The notes beneath the pieces were generated by a model. It was not told the DNA's origin and did not search any database. It worked only from the letters and a program-made list of their open reading frames with translations. A stretch of 64,000 nucleotides of DNA from Orobanche coerulescens (Eukaryota; Streptophyta; Magnoliopsida; Lamiales; Orobanchaceae). Position numbers and translations under genes: made by a program. Positions 23,558 through 33,710 of the stretch are shown piece by piece. How positions within the stretch are numbered: the stretch's first letter is position 1; each line of letters starts with the position of its first letter. The DNA lies in NCBI GenBank assembly GCA_033398695.1, contig CM065816.1, positions 127,693,358-127,757,357 of the forward strand, given 5' to 3'.

Positions 23558-23937
23558 TTGCTTCTTCTTATTTTGATTCCGGTTTTTGGTCTTCTTCGAC
23601 TTGATCCTTCGTTCTTGTATCAGTACACCTCGAAATTTAGCGTATGATATACCATTTCGAAGCTAATTTCACGAGGAATTTAGATCAAAGGAGCACACAT
23701 CTCAATTCGGAGTGATGATTCTGGGATTTAGAAAATACGACCGATATTGCTTCAATCTTTTATCGTTTTAGGCCCCGTTTTAGCTCTTGATCGTCATAAA
23801 CTCCAATATTGGCTATGAAAGCGCATATTTCGCCACAATCTTCGCTTGGCTACCTATAAATTAAAAGCACAACATACCACGCATAAAAGAGAACAAAATA
23901 CTAAAAAGCAAACAAAAACACGACTAAAAAGAATAGA

Positions 23938-23962
23938 ATGAGTCGATCAAGAATCGACTCAT
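23938..23962. other. Inverted repeat at LTR E start
   Basis: ATGAGTCGAT-caaga-ATCGACTCAT is a perfect 10-bp stem at the very 5' end of the LTR on the minus strand. Confidence 0.85.
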
Positions 23963-23964
23963 CA

Positions 23965-23981
23965 AATATCCCCAAACTTAA
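23965..23981 (-). other. Polypurine tract of element E
   Basis: Minus strand AAGTTTGGGGATATT abuts the LTR start. A second similar run (AAGTTTGGGGGGGTTTGG) is at about 27863-27881, well upstream. Confidence 0.6.
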
Positions 23982-24627
23982 ACTTTGATCGTCCAGAGCA
24001 ATGCACTTTAAAATAATCACTCACAAGGGGAACTCCACTCTCAACATACCTCAAAGGACCTTTTCGAAAATTTCTTCAATACATTTCAAGTAAAATAAGT
24101 TGAGTTCTTCAAAGTTTTCAAATCTCCGGGGTGCTTCCTTAACATCATAGTCAATACTTGGCGAATATAAACCTCACTGGTCAAGTGTATTCAATCACTC
24201 TCAAAGTGACATAGGGATAAGTATACGCTCGGAACTCGTTCAATGAAATAAGGAACCCCATAGGCTTGCTAATCGTCTATATCTCTACCACTCTTTTGTG
24301 TATGCAAAATTGTGAATCAAAATGGACTTTACTCGACTGTAATGTAGGCTTGGGTTGGGGTGGGATAAATATGGCTAAAATAACTTGACTTAAGCAATTT
24401 ATAACTAAATCACCGTAATCGCTTAGAAGCTCAAGATTTTTGAAATTTGCTTCTTTCAACCCCTTAACTATGTAACATTTGCAACAAGCACTTTTGAAAG
24501 TGAGAAACGCAGCCTTAACCCCTCCTTATTGCTCCGACTTTTTTTTGGTTGTTTTGAGGATCTGTTTTACGCGAATGTAAACGATGGGTCACATGAATAC
24601 ACCCGGTTACTAGGATCAAAACATACA
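23982..24627 (-). other. Non-coding region of E, left of solo LTR
   Basis: No gene. It contains the segment ctgttttacgcgaatgtaaa (from 24563), which recurs at about 27092 on the other side of the solo LTR, so it is a direct repeat of element E itself. Confidence 0.6.
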
Positions 24628-24632
24628 CAACT
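24628..24632. repeat. Target-site duplication of solo LTR, left
   Basis: CAACT, repeated at 27059-27063. Confidence 0.9.
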
Positions 24633-25014
24633 TGTAATACCCGTAATTTCGATTTCCGGTAATTTCTTTTTTTAGGCGGAAGTCCGTTTTGACGACTCGC
24701 TCATGACCGTTTCGTCATTCTGAGAATGATTAATTCTTCACTTTTTGTCATCCGAGTACATTTCGGTGTCGTTCCGTTGAATTCCGTGTTCTTTAGCGAC
24801 TTTTCCACGTATGAGTTCGACTTTGTTAGATCACCATTAATTTTTGGAAACTCCAAAAATTCTGAATCTTTGCAATATTATAAATCATCGAGTTAGCTTT
24901 CCAATGGTTCAAACGGTGAGTCAATCGGAGTCCGGACGAGGGAGTTATGGTCGAAATAGCTAAGTCACTCTCATTTCCAGTTTTGGCCGAGCACTCTGTA
25001 CCCTGTGCCGCGGC

Positions 25015-25103
25015 ACATGCCGGCAGGGCCGCGGCACACTGCCGATCACTGTGGGCAGATTTGGCCCTGTGCCGCGGCACACTTCGGCTGGGCCGCGGCA
25101 CAC
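25015..25103. repeat. Palindrome array in solo LTR
   Basis: Four perfect or near-perfect GTGCCGCGGCAC palindromes in 90 bases. A weak TATA-like caatttaagg follows at about 25114. Confidence 0.88.
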
Positions 25104-26061
25104 TGTGCAGTCAATTTAAGGCCAGCAGGCGTTTTTTTCTCCCATTTTCTCACTCGTCTTCTTCCCTTCCGCGGCTGGAGCTTGATCAATCATGGAGAGA
25201 TGTTGTTGGACAATCAATCCATGAAGTTTTGGAGTTCATATCATCAATCATCCATCCTATAACACCCTCCGATCTACCGAATCAGGTCAGATTTCCTAGA
25301 AATCTAGTTTTGGGGAATTTGGGTGTTTTGGTTGTTTTCGTCCGTTTAATCCGATTTAACTTGGTATTATGATGTATTGATGATTATTTAGATGTATTAC
25401 ATCATTTATCTTGTTATTCCATGGTTGGATCGTATCGATTCGTTGTTTTGGTCGAGTTCTTGATCGACGCCTTGAAGGTGTCCGGTAGAATGTCATAGAG
25501 GGGTTTTCGGGCGTTCTACGATTATTCTTCATCATATGATCGTTTATTTATTAATTTTATGATGTTAGGGTCATGTTTCTTGCGAAGAAACCGTGTTGAA
25601 CCATTTCGTTCGTTGTCGTCTTTATTTTCGTTAGCATCGGGCGTTTCGAAGCTTTCCGGTTGAGCTGTGTTCATCGGAATACTTGCGTTCCGATTTCGAG
25701 GCAAGTACCTTGTCCATATAATTCTTGTTTTGTGAATATGATAATTGGTAATCGTCTTTATGTGGTTGTTTGATTGTTTGAAATGAGTTTTCAAAAGATT
25801 CGGTTTAGCCTTGTTAAAGGCTTGCTTTCAAAACGCGTGTGTTTTGTGAATGGTGTGGTTTGAGAATGACTATGTGAACTCTATGGATATGTTTGGTGTT
25901 GATGTTGCACTTGGTATTGCGTGTGGGCATATATTATTTCATTTCCGTGCGTTGTGGCTGGACGTGGTGTTTTGCTAAGTGTTTGATGCCTCTTGGCGAA
26001 TTGTTTGAATATCCTTGATGTGATATGTTATTTGTGTGAATGTGTGGATATGGTTGAAGGT

Positions 26062-26213
26062 CTACGGTGACACATGGCACGTGATCATGTGGTCAGGATG
26101 CAACAAGTGATTGATCCAACCGTGAGAGCCTGAGATAATCTACGGTGGCACATGGCATGCGATCATGTGGCCAGGATGCAACAAGCGATTGATCCAACCG
26201 TGAGATGTGTGTG
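26062..26213 (+). repeat. ~75-bp tandem dimer in solo LTR
   Basis: Two copies share ctacggtg(a/g)cacatggca, gatcatgtgg, caggatgcaacaag and gattgatccaaccgtgaga. Confidence 0.9.
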
Positions 26214-26654
26214 ATTTGTTTTGCTAGCCACGGGAGGGTCCTTCGAGGCCTCGAGTGGGATTTGTGGCTTCGTCCGGTCTAGGCGATGCGCGTGTGCGAT
26301 TATGTTTTGTTGATTTTATGTCCGTCGAGGACACGTGATGTCGGGCTCGCCCCGTGAATTATTGTCGGTTTTCTATTTGTGAAAACAAAACCTTTGGGCT
26401 GTGACCCTGTTGATTTTTGGAAAGATAAGGATTTGAAAATCCTAAGTTGTTTTCTATCAAAACTCTCGATGGCATTTAAACGGTTTTATAAATTGTTTTC
26501 CCTTGATTTGTGACCTTTCGGTTTTAGAATATTTTACCAAACTCTTGCCTCGGGAAGTGCTTTTCGTTACGTTTGGATTTTTTGGGGATTCCTGGTTATT
26601 GTTATTCGTGGAATGTGAATTGTATGGATCGTATTTTTGCACTTGTATTTGCAC

Positions 26655-26697
26655 TAGCAAAACAGTGGAGTTTTGCTAACCCCCGAGTATTCGGGGG
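26655..26697 (+). other. Double stem-loop motif in solo LTR
   Basis: TAGCAAAAC-agtgga-GTTTTGCTA then CCCCCGA-GTAT-TCGGGGG, both perfect, about 360 bases from the LTR end. A pyrimidine-rich stretch ending gcattcag follows. Confidence 0.8.
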
Positions 26698-27058
26698 GTG
26701 GATGTCTATTTTTGCATTCAGGTTTTGGAGCATAACACAGGGTCGGCACGAAAGATGATGAAAGATGAACGATAATAATCACACGAGGATCCGTTGATGT
26801 CGTATTGGTCTAGTTGTATTTTCTTTTCCGCTGCAGTATCTTTTCCCCGTTGTACGGGAGTTTATTGTATTTTGACCCCTGCGTGGGTATGTGTTTGTAA
26901 TTGAGTTGTATATTTTTATTGAAAGACCAAATCGGTCTACTGAGTCATTTTAGCCTTGAAGGCATTGTCTAGATGTCAAATGTTGTTACCAGCCTGGTAG
27001 ATCCTCGAGGAGAGGGTCTACGGCGTGTAATATCCCTGAGTGGATTGGGGGTGTTACA

Positions 27059-27063
27059 CAACT
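27059..27063. repeat. Target-site duplication of solo LTR, right
   Basis: CAACT, identical to 24628-24632. Confidence 0.9.
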
Positions 27064-27984
27064 GCTTCCAAGCATACTCATATATAAGGTAACTGTTTTA
27101 CGCGAATGTAAACATGAGTCACATGAATACACCCGGTTACTAAGTTTCCAAAAATAGCGGAGTAATTATTTTCTCCATTTCAACACTCCCAACAATATGT
27201 ATATCACCCAATGTCACCACGATATATGTAGCCTCGTCAAAAATAATTTCTAATCACTCAAGTATGGGTCAAAGGATTATAGCAATGGAAAGTTCGATAT
27301 GTGGTTTGACAATGAAATAGACAATGAGCTCGATTGGGTTTATTTAAGGAATAATCAAATGTCGGGTTGTCCAAAATCGAAGGGTTAAGATCAAAGGCGC
27401 CTAAAATCATTTTCACTCAATTGCACACACACTAGTAGTTTTGAACAAGATACCAACGCAAGTTCTAGAGTCTTAAATCATGAATGAAACACTCGACAAT
27501 GAAACTTGCATATTTGAAAATGCACGAAGGCTCAAAAGCTCACAAGTAGATTTGTTCATACCTCCAAGATATTAAACTACTTATTCAATTTCACACCCGT
27601 TTCGATTATCAACAATTTTTCCTCTTCAAATTATCCTCGATTTGTAAATCAAAACAACGAAATAAATACCGAGGCATCCAAGAAAAGAGTTCATACTTCA
27701 AAGTTTTTATCAAAATTGCAAGATGCTCAAAACACACCAAATGTTTATAAAAACACACCAAAAAGAAGTCTTCTGAAAAAAAAAACAAGCAAAAATAAAC
27801 AAACAAGCAGAATAATATCCAAAAACAAATAAAATAAAAGTAACGAAGTATTTCTTGACCAAACCCCCCCAAACTTGAATTAAAGTGTATACGCACGAAG
27901 GGGGTATAATATTTAAATAAAAGAGTTCCATTGGTGAAGAAATACTTACGACCAGTTTTACTGGTGGGGCGGAGGGAAGTGGAC
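27064..27984 (-). other. Non-coding region of E, right of solo LTR
   Basis: No open frame with recognisable content. It has the second copy of the gtaaac/cacatgaatacacccgg segment (from 27092) and a purine run AAGTTTGGGGGGG on the minus strand (27863-27881), which may be an internal polypurine tract. Confidence 0.55.
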
Positions 27985-29163
27985 TTACTGGACATGCCAC
28001 TCGTGCATTTGTCTCAAAAGAGACAACATCTCGTTCTGCTCCTGTCTAGCCTCCTCTCGCCTCTGTCTAGTCTCCTCTCGTAAGGAGACGAACTCCTCTC
28101 GAAAGACTACGGACTCCTCCCTTAATGTTGGATGCGAGGGGGCATGTCTAGTTTCGGCCTGCCTTGACGTCTCGGGCCGATCTTTGGGGCTTTCTTATTC
28201 TTCTTCTTCTTCTTCTTCGTCCTCCTCTTCTTCTTCCATCCTCTCGGCTCTGTCTTCATCCATAATGCGCTGAGGTCGAACATTTCGGTCAAGAGGGCTG
28301 TGACCCGGGGGAGCCAATACAGCTGCCATCTGTGCTCGTCAGTGTGCTTCCGTAGCCATCTACAGATTTCTTATCTCCCAAATATTATTTATGGTCATCA
28401 GAGGCATATTCGGGAGAAGGAAATGATCATTGTCGGTCTGGAGGAAGACTGTACGCGATTCGTAATCCAGGATGTTCATAACTTTCATCACAGAGATAGA
28501 GAGCAGCTTGTTTCCTGGTAGGGGAGTCCTATGAGCTAAGTAAATCTCATAGTGAAGTGCGATAGGGGTAATCAAACCCCCTATCCATATCTCCCCTTTC
28601 GGCTTCATCGCAATATCCTCAAAATGTTCGGCTATCATTGCCCCGGTGGCTGGAATTGTGTTATCGAGCATGTGGGTCAGGATGTATAATTGTCGGAGTG
28701 AAATAGGCCCGGTCTTTTTTCGGCCATAAATAATATTCGCAATCACCTTGTGTAGGTATTGGAGTATTGGATTGCGAAGATTCGATCCTTTAGCCGATTT
28801 TGCAACGTAATACCGTGCCTCGCTCCCCGGGTATTCCACCGTAGCTCTCCAATAGATTTCACATGTGAATCGGTTTATATGGTAGTGTCCGTTGTGTCTC
28901 GCATGATAAATGTCTTCCAGCTGGTTGATGGTTAGCCTCTCATCATTATTGTTGAGCCGGAATATTATTTCGGTTGGTTCACGAGTCACCAGATCTCTTA
29001 TGATGGTAAGAGTGCTAAGAAAATCCATCGTGAGACACCTATAAGTTGGCCATTGTTGCGTTATCATCCAGGCCCAATTCACTCTTTCTAAGAATTTCAT
29101 GACGTCATCTTGTATGCCCATTGCGGTCATACATTCATTATCGGGCCATCGCGTAGGAAGCAT
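27985..29163 (-). pseudogene. Athila ORF1-like protein, broken
   Basis: The first 267 codons (29163-28360) are open and match the plant Athila ORF1-type pattern: WPTYRCLTMDFLSTL, EIIFRLNNNDERLTINQLED and later ITPIALHYEIYL. A TAG (28360-28362) then interrupts RNL-MATEAH, followed by an in-frame TGA and a TAA after a run of Glu (28195-28240). The frame continues to a final TAA at 27985-27987 with an acidic stretch and a coiled-coil-like LREEFVSLREETRQRREEA. The stops fit CAG-to-TAG and CGA-to-TGA changes. Upstream a short ATG frame (MARGRGRG, from about 29340) is shifted relative to it. The protein's function is unknown; in Athila this is a non-pol ORF. Confidence 0.7.
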
Positions 29164-29499
29164 TTTTTTTCAGGGCTAGCGTATCCCACCCCGCTTTTCG
29201 TGATTCGGGGAGATTAATTCCAAAAGATTCGGGGGTTTCGACAGCCCCTAGGATTGCCACTCGTTCCGGTTGCATTTGTTATCCGGCGTTCCTACCCCTT
29301 CCCCGCTTGAGAGTTTCCTCGTCCACGTCCTCGAGCCATTTTCTGCAAACATTTTCAATTTATCATTTATTCAAGGACTAATAATGCATTTCTCCCCCAA
29401 ACTTATAACAAACAATGGAATAACCTCCAATATAACCATTATTGTTCAAAACAACCCCCAAGTAAAATTTATCGTTTGAATCCTCCAGAAATCATTATC

Positions 29500-30059
29500 T
29501 TCATCATGGAAAACATCCATTAACCACAAAAATTTCCAATTGAGTAATTTAATCATCAAGCATTAAGAACTATCAAAAATCCCCAATTTATCATCTTCAA
29601 TGTAATTCATGAACCCTAGATAATCAAAGATTTGTGAAATTCAAGTGGTAGGACTTTTATGATGTTTTGCATATTTATAAAAGGGGGCTGATTTTTTTGG
29701 TATTTATGGAAGGGAAATGAGTTGATTTTAAATGTATATGTGTTTAAAGTGTTAGTAGAAAGGTGGTGAGGGTATTGGGTATGTTATGCGCATGTGCGCA
29801 AGTTAAAACACTTAGAATGCAAGTTATAAGAAAACTATGCATATGGATGTAAATGACCATCTAAATGATTATGAGTATGCCATGTACTTGCTTATAGTAG
29901 ACTAAACATTAGTCTAGTTGTGATGTAAAACATCCAAAGATGGTTTTCATTACGCGCGAGATAACCTAATGGTTATGAGTAAAGTTCATAGTTTACGTGT
30001 TTAGGATAAAATGTTTATGTTTAAGAATAAATATTAACGTAAAATTATTGGTTGTCACA
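29500..30059 (-). repeat. 3' LTR fragment of F
   Basis: Minus start TGTGACAACC at 30059, preceded by gaattctcttaagacatgga as polypurine-like tract. A TATA box TTTTATAAATATG lies near 29672. The 3' limit towards element E is not clear. No coding sequence. Confidence 0.6.
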
Positions 30060-30131
30060 GTCTCCATGTCTTAAGAGAATTCCGTCTCGAAATTCGGTGT
30101 GTGCTATCCGATGGTGAGGTGTTTGAGAATG

Positions 30132-30139
30132 GGTGAGGG
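30132..30139. repeat. Target-site duplication of MITE, left
   Basis: GGTGAGGG here and GATGAGGG at 30713-30720 match at 7 of 8 positions; 8 bp is the hAT size. Confidence 0.7.
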
Positions 30140-30712
30140 TAGGGGTGGTATATCGTATCGTACCGAATTATTTTGCCAATACCGTATACTGTACCGAAAT
30201 TTTCGGTACAATAAAATTCATACCGATACTGCATCAAAGTTTCGGTATGCGAAATCAGATATCAAATTTCGTATGGCTTTCGGTCCATACCGATACCATA
30301 CCGAAATTTCAGTATACCGAATTTTATTTCAGTATCGGTATATACCGAACTTATCGAAATACCGAATTACCAAAATATCGAAAAAATCTTGATATACCGA
30401 TAAATACCAAAATACCGAACAAATAAAATACCGAAAATATCGATATACCGATATATATATTGAAATACTGATTTTTTTTTATATTACCGAACAAATAAAA
30501 TACCGAAAATATCGATATACCGATATATATATATATATATAGAAATACCGATTTTTTTTGGTATTTCGGTATATACCGAAATACCGAAAATAAAAAAGTT
30601 TCATACCGTTACCGTACCGAAAATTCGGTATACCGAAATTTTTGATATTTTCGGTAATTTTTTGGTACGGTAAATATGGTATTTCGGCTTTCGGTATATT
30701 TTGCCACCCCTA
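30140..30712. mobile_element. hAT-like MITE
   Basis: A 573-bp element with terminal inverted repeat TAGGGGTGG (left) and CCACCCCTA (right), flanked by an 8-bp duplication. The interior is made of taccgaaatacc-type short repeats in both directions, with a ~72-bp internal direct repeat (about 30415-30487 and 30488-30560). It encodes no transposase. It interrupts the chromodomain end of element F. Confidence 0.85.
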
Positions 30713-31288
30713 GATGAGGGTACTTGTGATGGATCAGATCTTCACGCTCCCAAGTGAATTCAAGACCTCTTCTAGAATTCCATTGAACCTTAGTGATCGG
30801 AATATGACTTTGTTTCAACTGTTTGACTTCCCGATCCATAATTTCCATCGGTTCCTCGACGAGTGCAGTTTGTCATCAATCTGAATTTCCTTTAGCGAAA
30901 TAACGAGTGTTTCATCCGATAAGCATTTCTTAAGATTCGAGACATGAAACGTGTTATGAACACCACTGAGTTCTTGTGGCAGCTCAAGTCGGTAAACTAC
31001 CGGGCCAATTCTTGCTAAGATCTTAAAGGGTCCAATATACCTTAGGTTCAGCTTTCCTCGTTTCCCGAAACGTATCAAGCCTTTCCAAGGCGAGACTTTC
31101 AACATAATCTTAAATCCAACTTGGAATTTTAAAGGTTTACGCCTTACATTTGCGTAACTCTTCTGATGATCACGTGCTGTCTGCAACCTATTTCCTATCT
31201 GTACGATTTTCACAGTTGCTTCATGAATCAGTGAATTGGCTATCTCCCACCTCAGCCCAGCAGATGGGTGACCGGCACTTTCGTCCAT
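30713..31288 (-). pseudogene. F integrase C-terminus and chromodomain
   Basis: Frames contain [20 protein letters not shown] (integrase C-terminal domain), [17 protein letters not shown] and, after a frameshift near 30840, the chromodomain [30 protein letters not shown]. The last codons (YPHL) meet the MITE. This subfamily differs from D and G, whose chromodomains read VEEATWETE. Confidence 0.85.
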
Positions 31289-31371
31289 ATAGTGCCTTAA
31301 ACAGAGCAGCCTTGATGCTGGTATAGTAACTGTTGTTGTAGGAAAATTCCACTAGTGGGCAAGTGGTTATC

Positions 31372-31376
31372 CCAAC
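31372..31376. repeat. Target-site duplication of G, left
   Basis: CCAAC, repeated at 40908-40912. Confidence 0.9.
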
Positions 31377-31966
31377 TGTAACACCCCCAAGATATTCAGG
31401 GAATATTACAGCGCCGTGGACCCCTACATAGGACCCACCAGGCTAATTAAGAAGTACCAGTCGTCTAACTATCTTAGTTAGCGAGAAACCACACATCACC
31501 AGAGCGAAAATAAATGAAACGCCCGATATAACCGGCAAAACAGACATCACTGACAATCATAAATAACATATAATAATACAAACCATAATCCCAGTAGAAA
31601 TGCCTAAGTACTCGCGAGTACTTTCTATAAGTTCACAAGTTCAAAGAAAACAATCTGCATTAAAATGGACAACGGAAATAAAGAGACTCAGTTGCATACA
31701 TCATCAACCCTGGCCAGCATCCTCGTACTGCTCCAGTGCCCGATCATCCGACTGAACATGACTTGAAATTCATAACAAGAATTTCCCCAAAACGGGTCCC
31801 CAAAGGGGTTAGCAATTACGATAGTACAAGTAACCAAATGAACAACTTACACCTTACACATATAGTCAAAGCATGCAAATGATAAAACATCAGTTTGAAA
31901 CACACATTTCCGGAAATGCCATAACCCAAAACACATTTATAAAATGCACCATAATTAACCGTCGAT

Positions 31967-32095
31967 CCACGTTTCTATGGACCCCTACCGAGACCCCGTC
32001 GGATCTAACCCGTAGTGGTTAAAAGCAAAGCTCGTCGATCCACGCCTTTGTGGGCCCCTACCGAGACCCCATCGGATCTAACCCGTAGTGAGCAT
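31967..32095 (-). repeat. ~68-bp tandem dimer in G 3' LTR
   Basis: Two copies share cgatccacg, cccctaccgagacccc and cggatctaacccgtagtg. The 5' LTR has the same dimer at about 39190-39322. Confidence 0.9.
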
Positions 32096-32690
32096 ACACA
32101 CACACGTTACTCATGCAATACTACCATGCTAAGAGTGTAAGTTCATAAGAGTGCTTGCCTCGATTATCACGATCAAAGGACGGAATGAAACAATCGCGGT
32201 TGCGATAAATTGGACACACCAAACCTAGACGATTCGTCAAACACCATTACAACCAATTCGACAAGAATAACGATAACGGAAGACACCCGAAACCCCACCT
32301 ACGATTCATGTAAGTTTGTAGAAAAACGACGAGGACGGATCGCAATCGAACCCTCTCGATTCCATAAATATCACGAAACATACCATGAACACGTAGGGAA
32401 AACAAGAATACAACCAAGATTAATCATATACATCATGGATTAATCAACAATACGGAACAAATAGGACGAAAATTCAACCCCCCAAATTTTCCAAAATAGA
32501 ATTCTAGAAGATTACCTCGGATTAAGGATGAAGAACAACTGTTGGTGTTGTTAATCTACACCAAGATCTCAAGGAAAATGATAACTTGAAGTTACAAGAC
32601 TTCGAATCGTTCGAATATCGTCTAAGAATCGCCCCAAATTGGAAGGAGAGTGAGAAATGAAGAAATGAAGAATCTGGGTCAACTATCTAG

Positions 32691-32700
32691 CTTTTATAAC
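32691..32700 (-). promoter_or_regulatory. TATA box, G 3' LTR
   Basis: Minus strand GTTATAAAAG, 11 bases below the array. Confidence 0.65.
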
Positions 32701-32710
32701 CAGGGAGCTG

Positions 32711-33139
32711 TAGCGTGCGCTAACGATAAAAGTTAGCGTGCACTACCCAGCCAAAAGCCAGTCCAGAACCTACGGTTCTGGACCGTAAGCGTGCGCTACT
32801 AGAGAATAGCGTGCGCTAACGGCCCCTCAATAGTGCGTGCTATCGGGCCATAGCGTGCGCTACCTGGGCACCAAACCGAGTCCAGAAACATTCTACCCAG
32901 TCTGGACTGCCGAGTTAGCGCACGCTACCGGTCACCCATCATGCACTAAGTCCAAACCATAGCGTGCGCTAATATACAAATGCAGCGTGCGCTAAGCTGC
33001 TCGTCCATAGAGCAGAGAGCAGAAATAACCCACTGTCACTACTGTGTTCGAGCTGTTAGCGCGCGCTACTAAACGATCATAGCGTGCGCTACAAAACAAC
33101 GATAGCGTGCGCTACAAAACAACAGTAGCGTGCACTATC
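32711..33139. repeat. Palindrome array, G 3' LTR
   Basis: About fifteen copies of TAGCGTGCGCTA or close variants over 430 bases. Some spacers carry an inverted pair CCAGAAC..GTTCTGG. Confidence 0.9.
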
Positions 33140-33673
33140 GAGTGTAGACAGCAACACAGATAGAACTCAAGGATGGAAAACAGCGAATTCCATCTCGGAT
33201 GAACGCGCATCCGATCCCAAACTACGGACTGAAGACACACGAACAACAACATTGAGTCATAACCAAAGCGCTAAAAGAAAACACAATTTCGACTACCCGA
33301 GGGTACGGAAAACTACAACGTTAGTAGTCACCCCAAAACTTTGGGAAATTACAAAACGGCCCAAAACATCCGAAACACATGATATATGATCGAAACAACA
33401 AACAAAATCTCACAACATGCATAACAACATGAGAAGGACCTGCAGCAACCCCGAAACGGCGGTTCCGAACAACGGTTACGAGAATCGAATGAAATAGCGA
33501 TGGAAATGACATTAAACACGGAATTGAGTAAAACAAGTCCGAAACAAGTTCAGATGACAAAAAGTCCATTATTAAATATTTTCGAAATATCAATATGGTT
33601 ACAAGCGAGTCGCAGAAACGAAAAAATATACCAAAAATGAAAATACTGGGAAAGAAAAAATGCGGATATTACA

Positions 33674-33688
33674 TTCTACCCCTCTAAA
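33674..33688 (-). other. Polypurine tract of G
   Basis: Minus strand TTTTAGAGGGGTAGAA borders the LTR start. An imperfect hairpin (GTTTC..GAAAC, 33694-33710) follows upstream, as in D. Confidence 0.75.
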
Positions 33689-33710
33689 ACTAAGTTTCGT
33701 CCTAAGAAAC

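Larger units (their letters stand above)
22190..23964 (-). repeat. 3' LTR of element E
   Basis: Minus start TGATGAGTCG at 23964, directly after the polypurine tract. TATA box at 23243-23254 and palindrome array at 23325-23557 just upstream. The far end is placed by the Athila-like phrase cgcaagtgtacgaatcg near 22205, so it is approximate. An (AAAGT)n run lies at about 22322-22347. No coding sequence is seen. Confidence 0.6.
24633..27058 (+). mobile_element. Solo LTR, plus strand
   Basis: A 2426-bp LTR from TGTAATACCC to GGGTGTTACA, flanked by the perfect duplication CAACT, with no internal region. It therefore arose by LTR-LTR recombination. It is related to the 5' LTR of element B (shared leader before the array, dimer and double hairpin), but its array uses GTGCCGCGGCAC instead of TTAGCGTGCGCTAA. 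Confidence 0.93.
22190..29350 (-). mobile_element. Athila-like Ty3/gypsy element E, 3' half
   Basis: Minus-strand order: ORF1-like protein (29163-27985), a long non-coding region, a polypurine tract at 23965-23981, then a 3' LTR (23964 to about 22190). The AAGTTTGGGG tracts and long untranslated DNA are typical of the Athila/Tat group. The solo LTR (24633-27058) is inserted in the untranslated region. No gag-pol of this element is in the window. Confidence 0.65.
29500..31376 (-). mobile_element. Chromovirus F, 3' part
   Basis: Includes the start of its 3' LTR (TGTGACAACC at 30059 on the minus strand), a polypurine-like tract and the end of pol with chromodomain. The MITE lies inside it. Element G (31377-40907) separates it from the rest of F (40908-43480). 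Confidence 0.75.
31377..33673 (-). repeat. 3' LTR of G
   Basis: Minus start TGTAATATCC (33673), end GGGGTGTTACA (31377). TATA TTATAAAAG at 32691-32700, array 32711-33139, dimer 31967-32095, double hairpin 31798-31824 (its first stem is damaged here, TATCG, but intact in the other LTR). Confidence 0.92.

Noticed and set aside
24947..25372. 141-codon plus-strand frame over the solo LTR array
   Set aside because: It runs through palindromes and TATA-type DNA, has no known domain, and open frames in CG-rich arrays arise easily.
24563..27148. The repeated gtaaac/cacatgaatacacccgg segments as long target duplications of the solo LTR
   Set aside because: They lie away from the LTR ends, differ from each other and the true duplication is CAACT.
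30140..30712. Simple microsatellite rather than a transposon
   Set aside because: Terminal inverted repeats and an 8-bp flanking duplication mark a discrete inserted element.
32711..33139. CRISPR-like appearance of regularly recurring palindromes with spacers
   Set aside because: Spacers vary widely in length, the repeats are short and degenerate, no cas genes exist and the context is a plant LTR.
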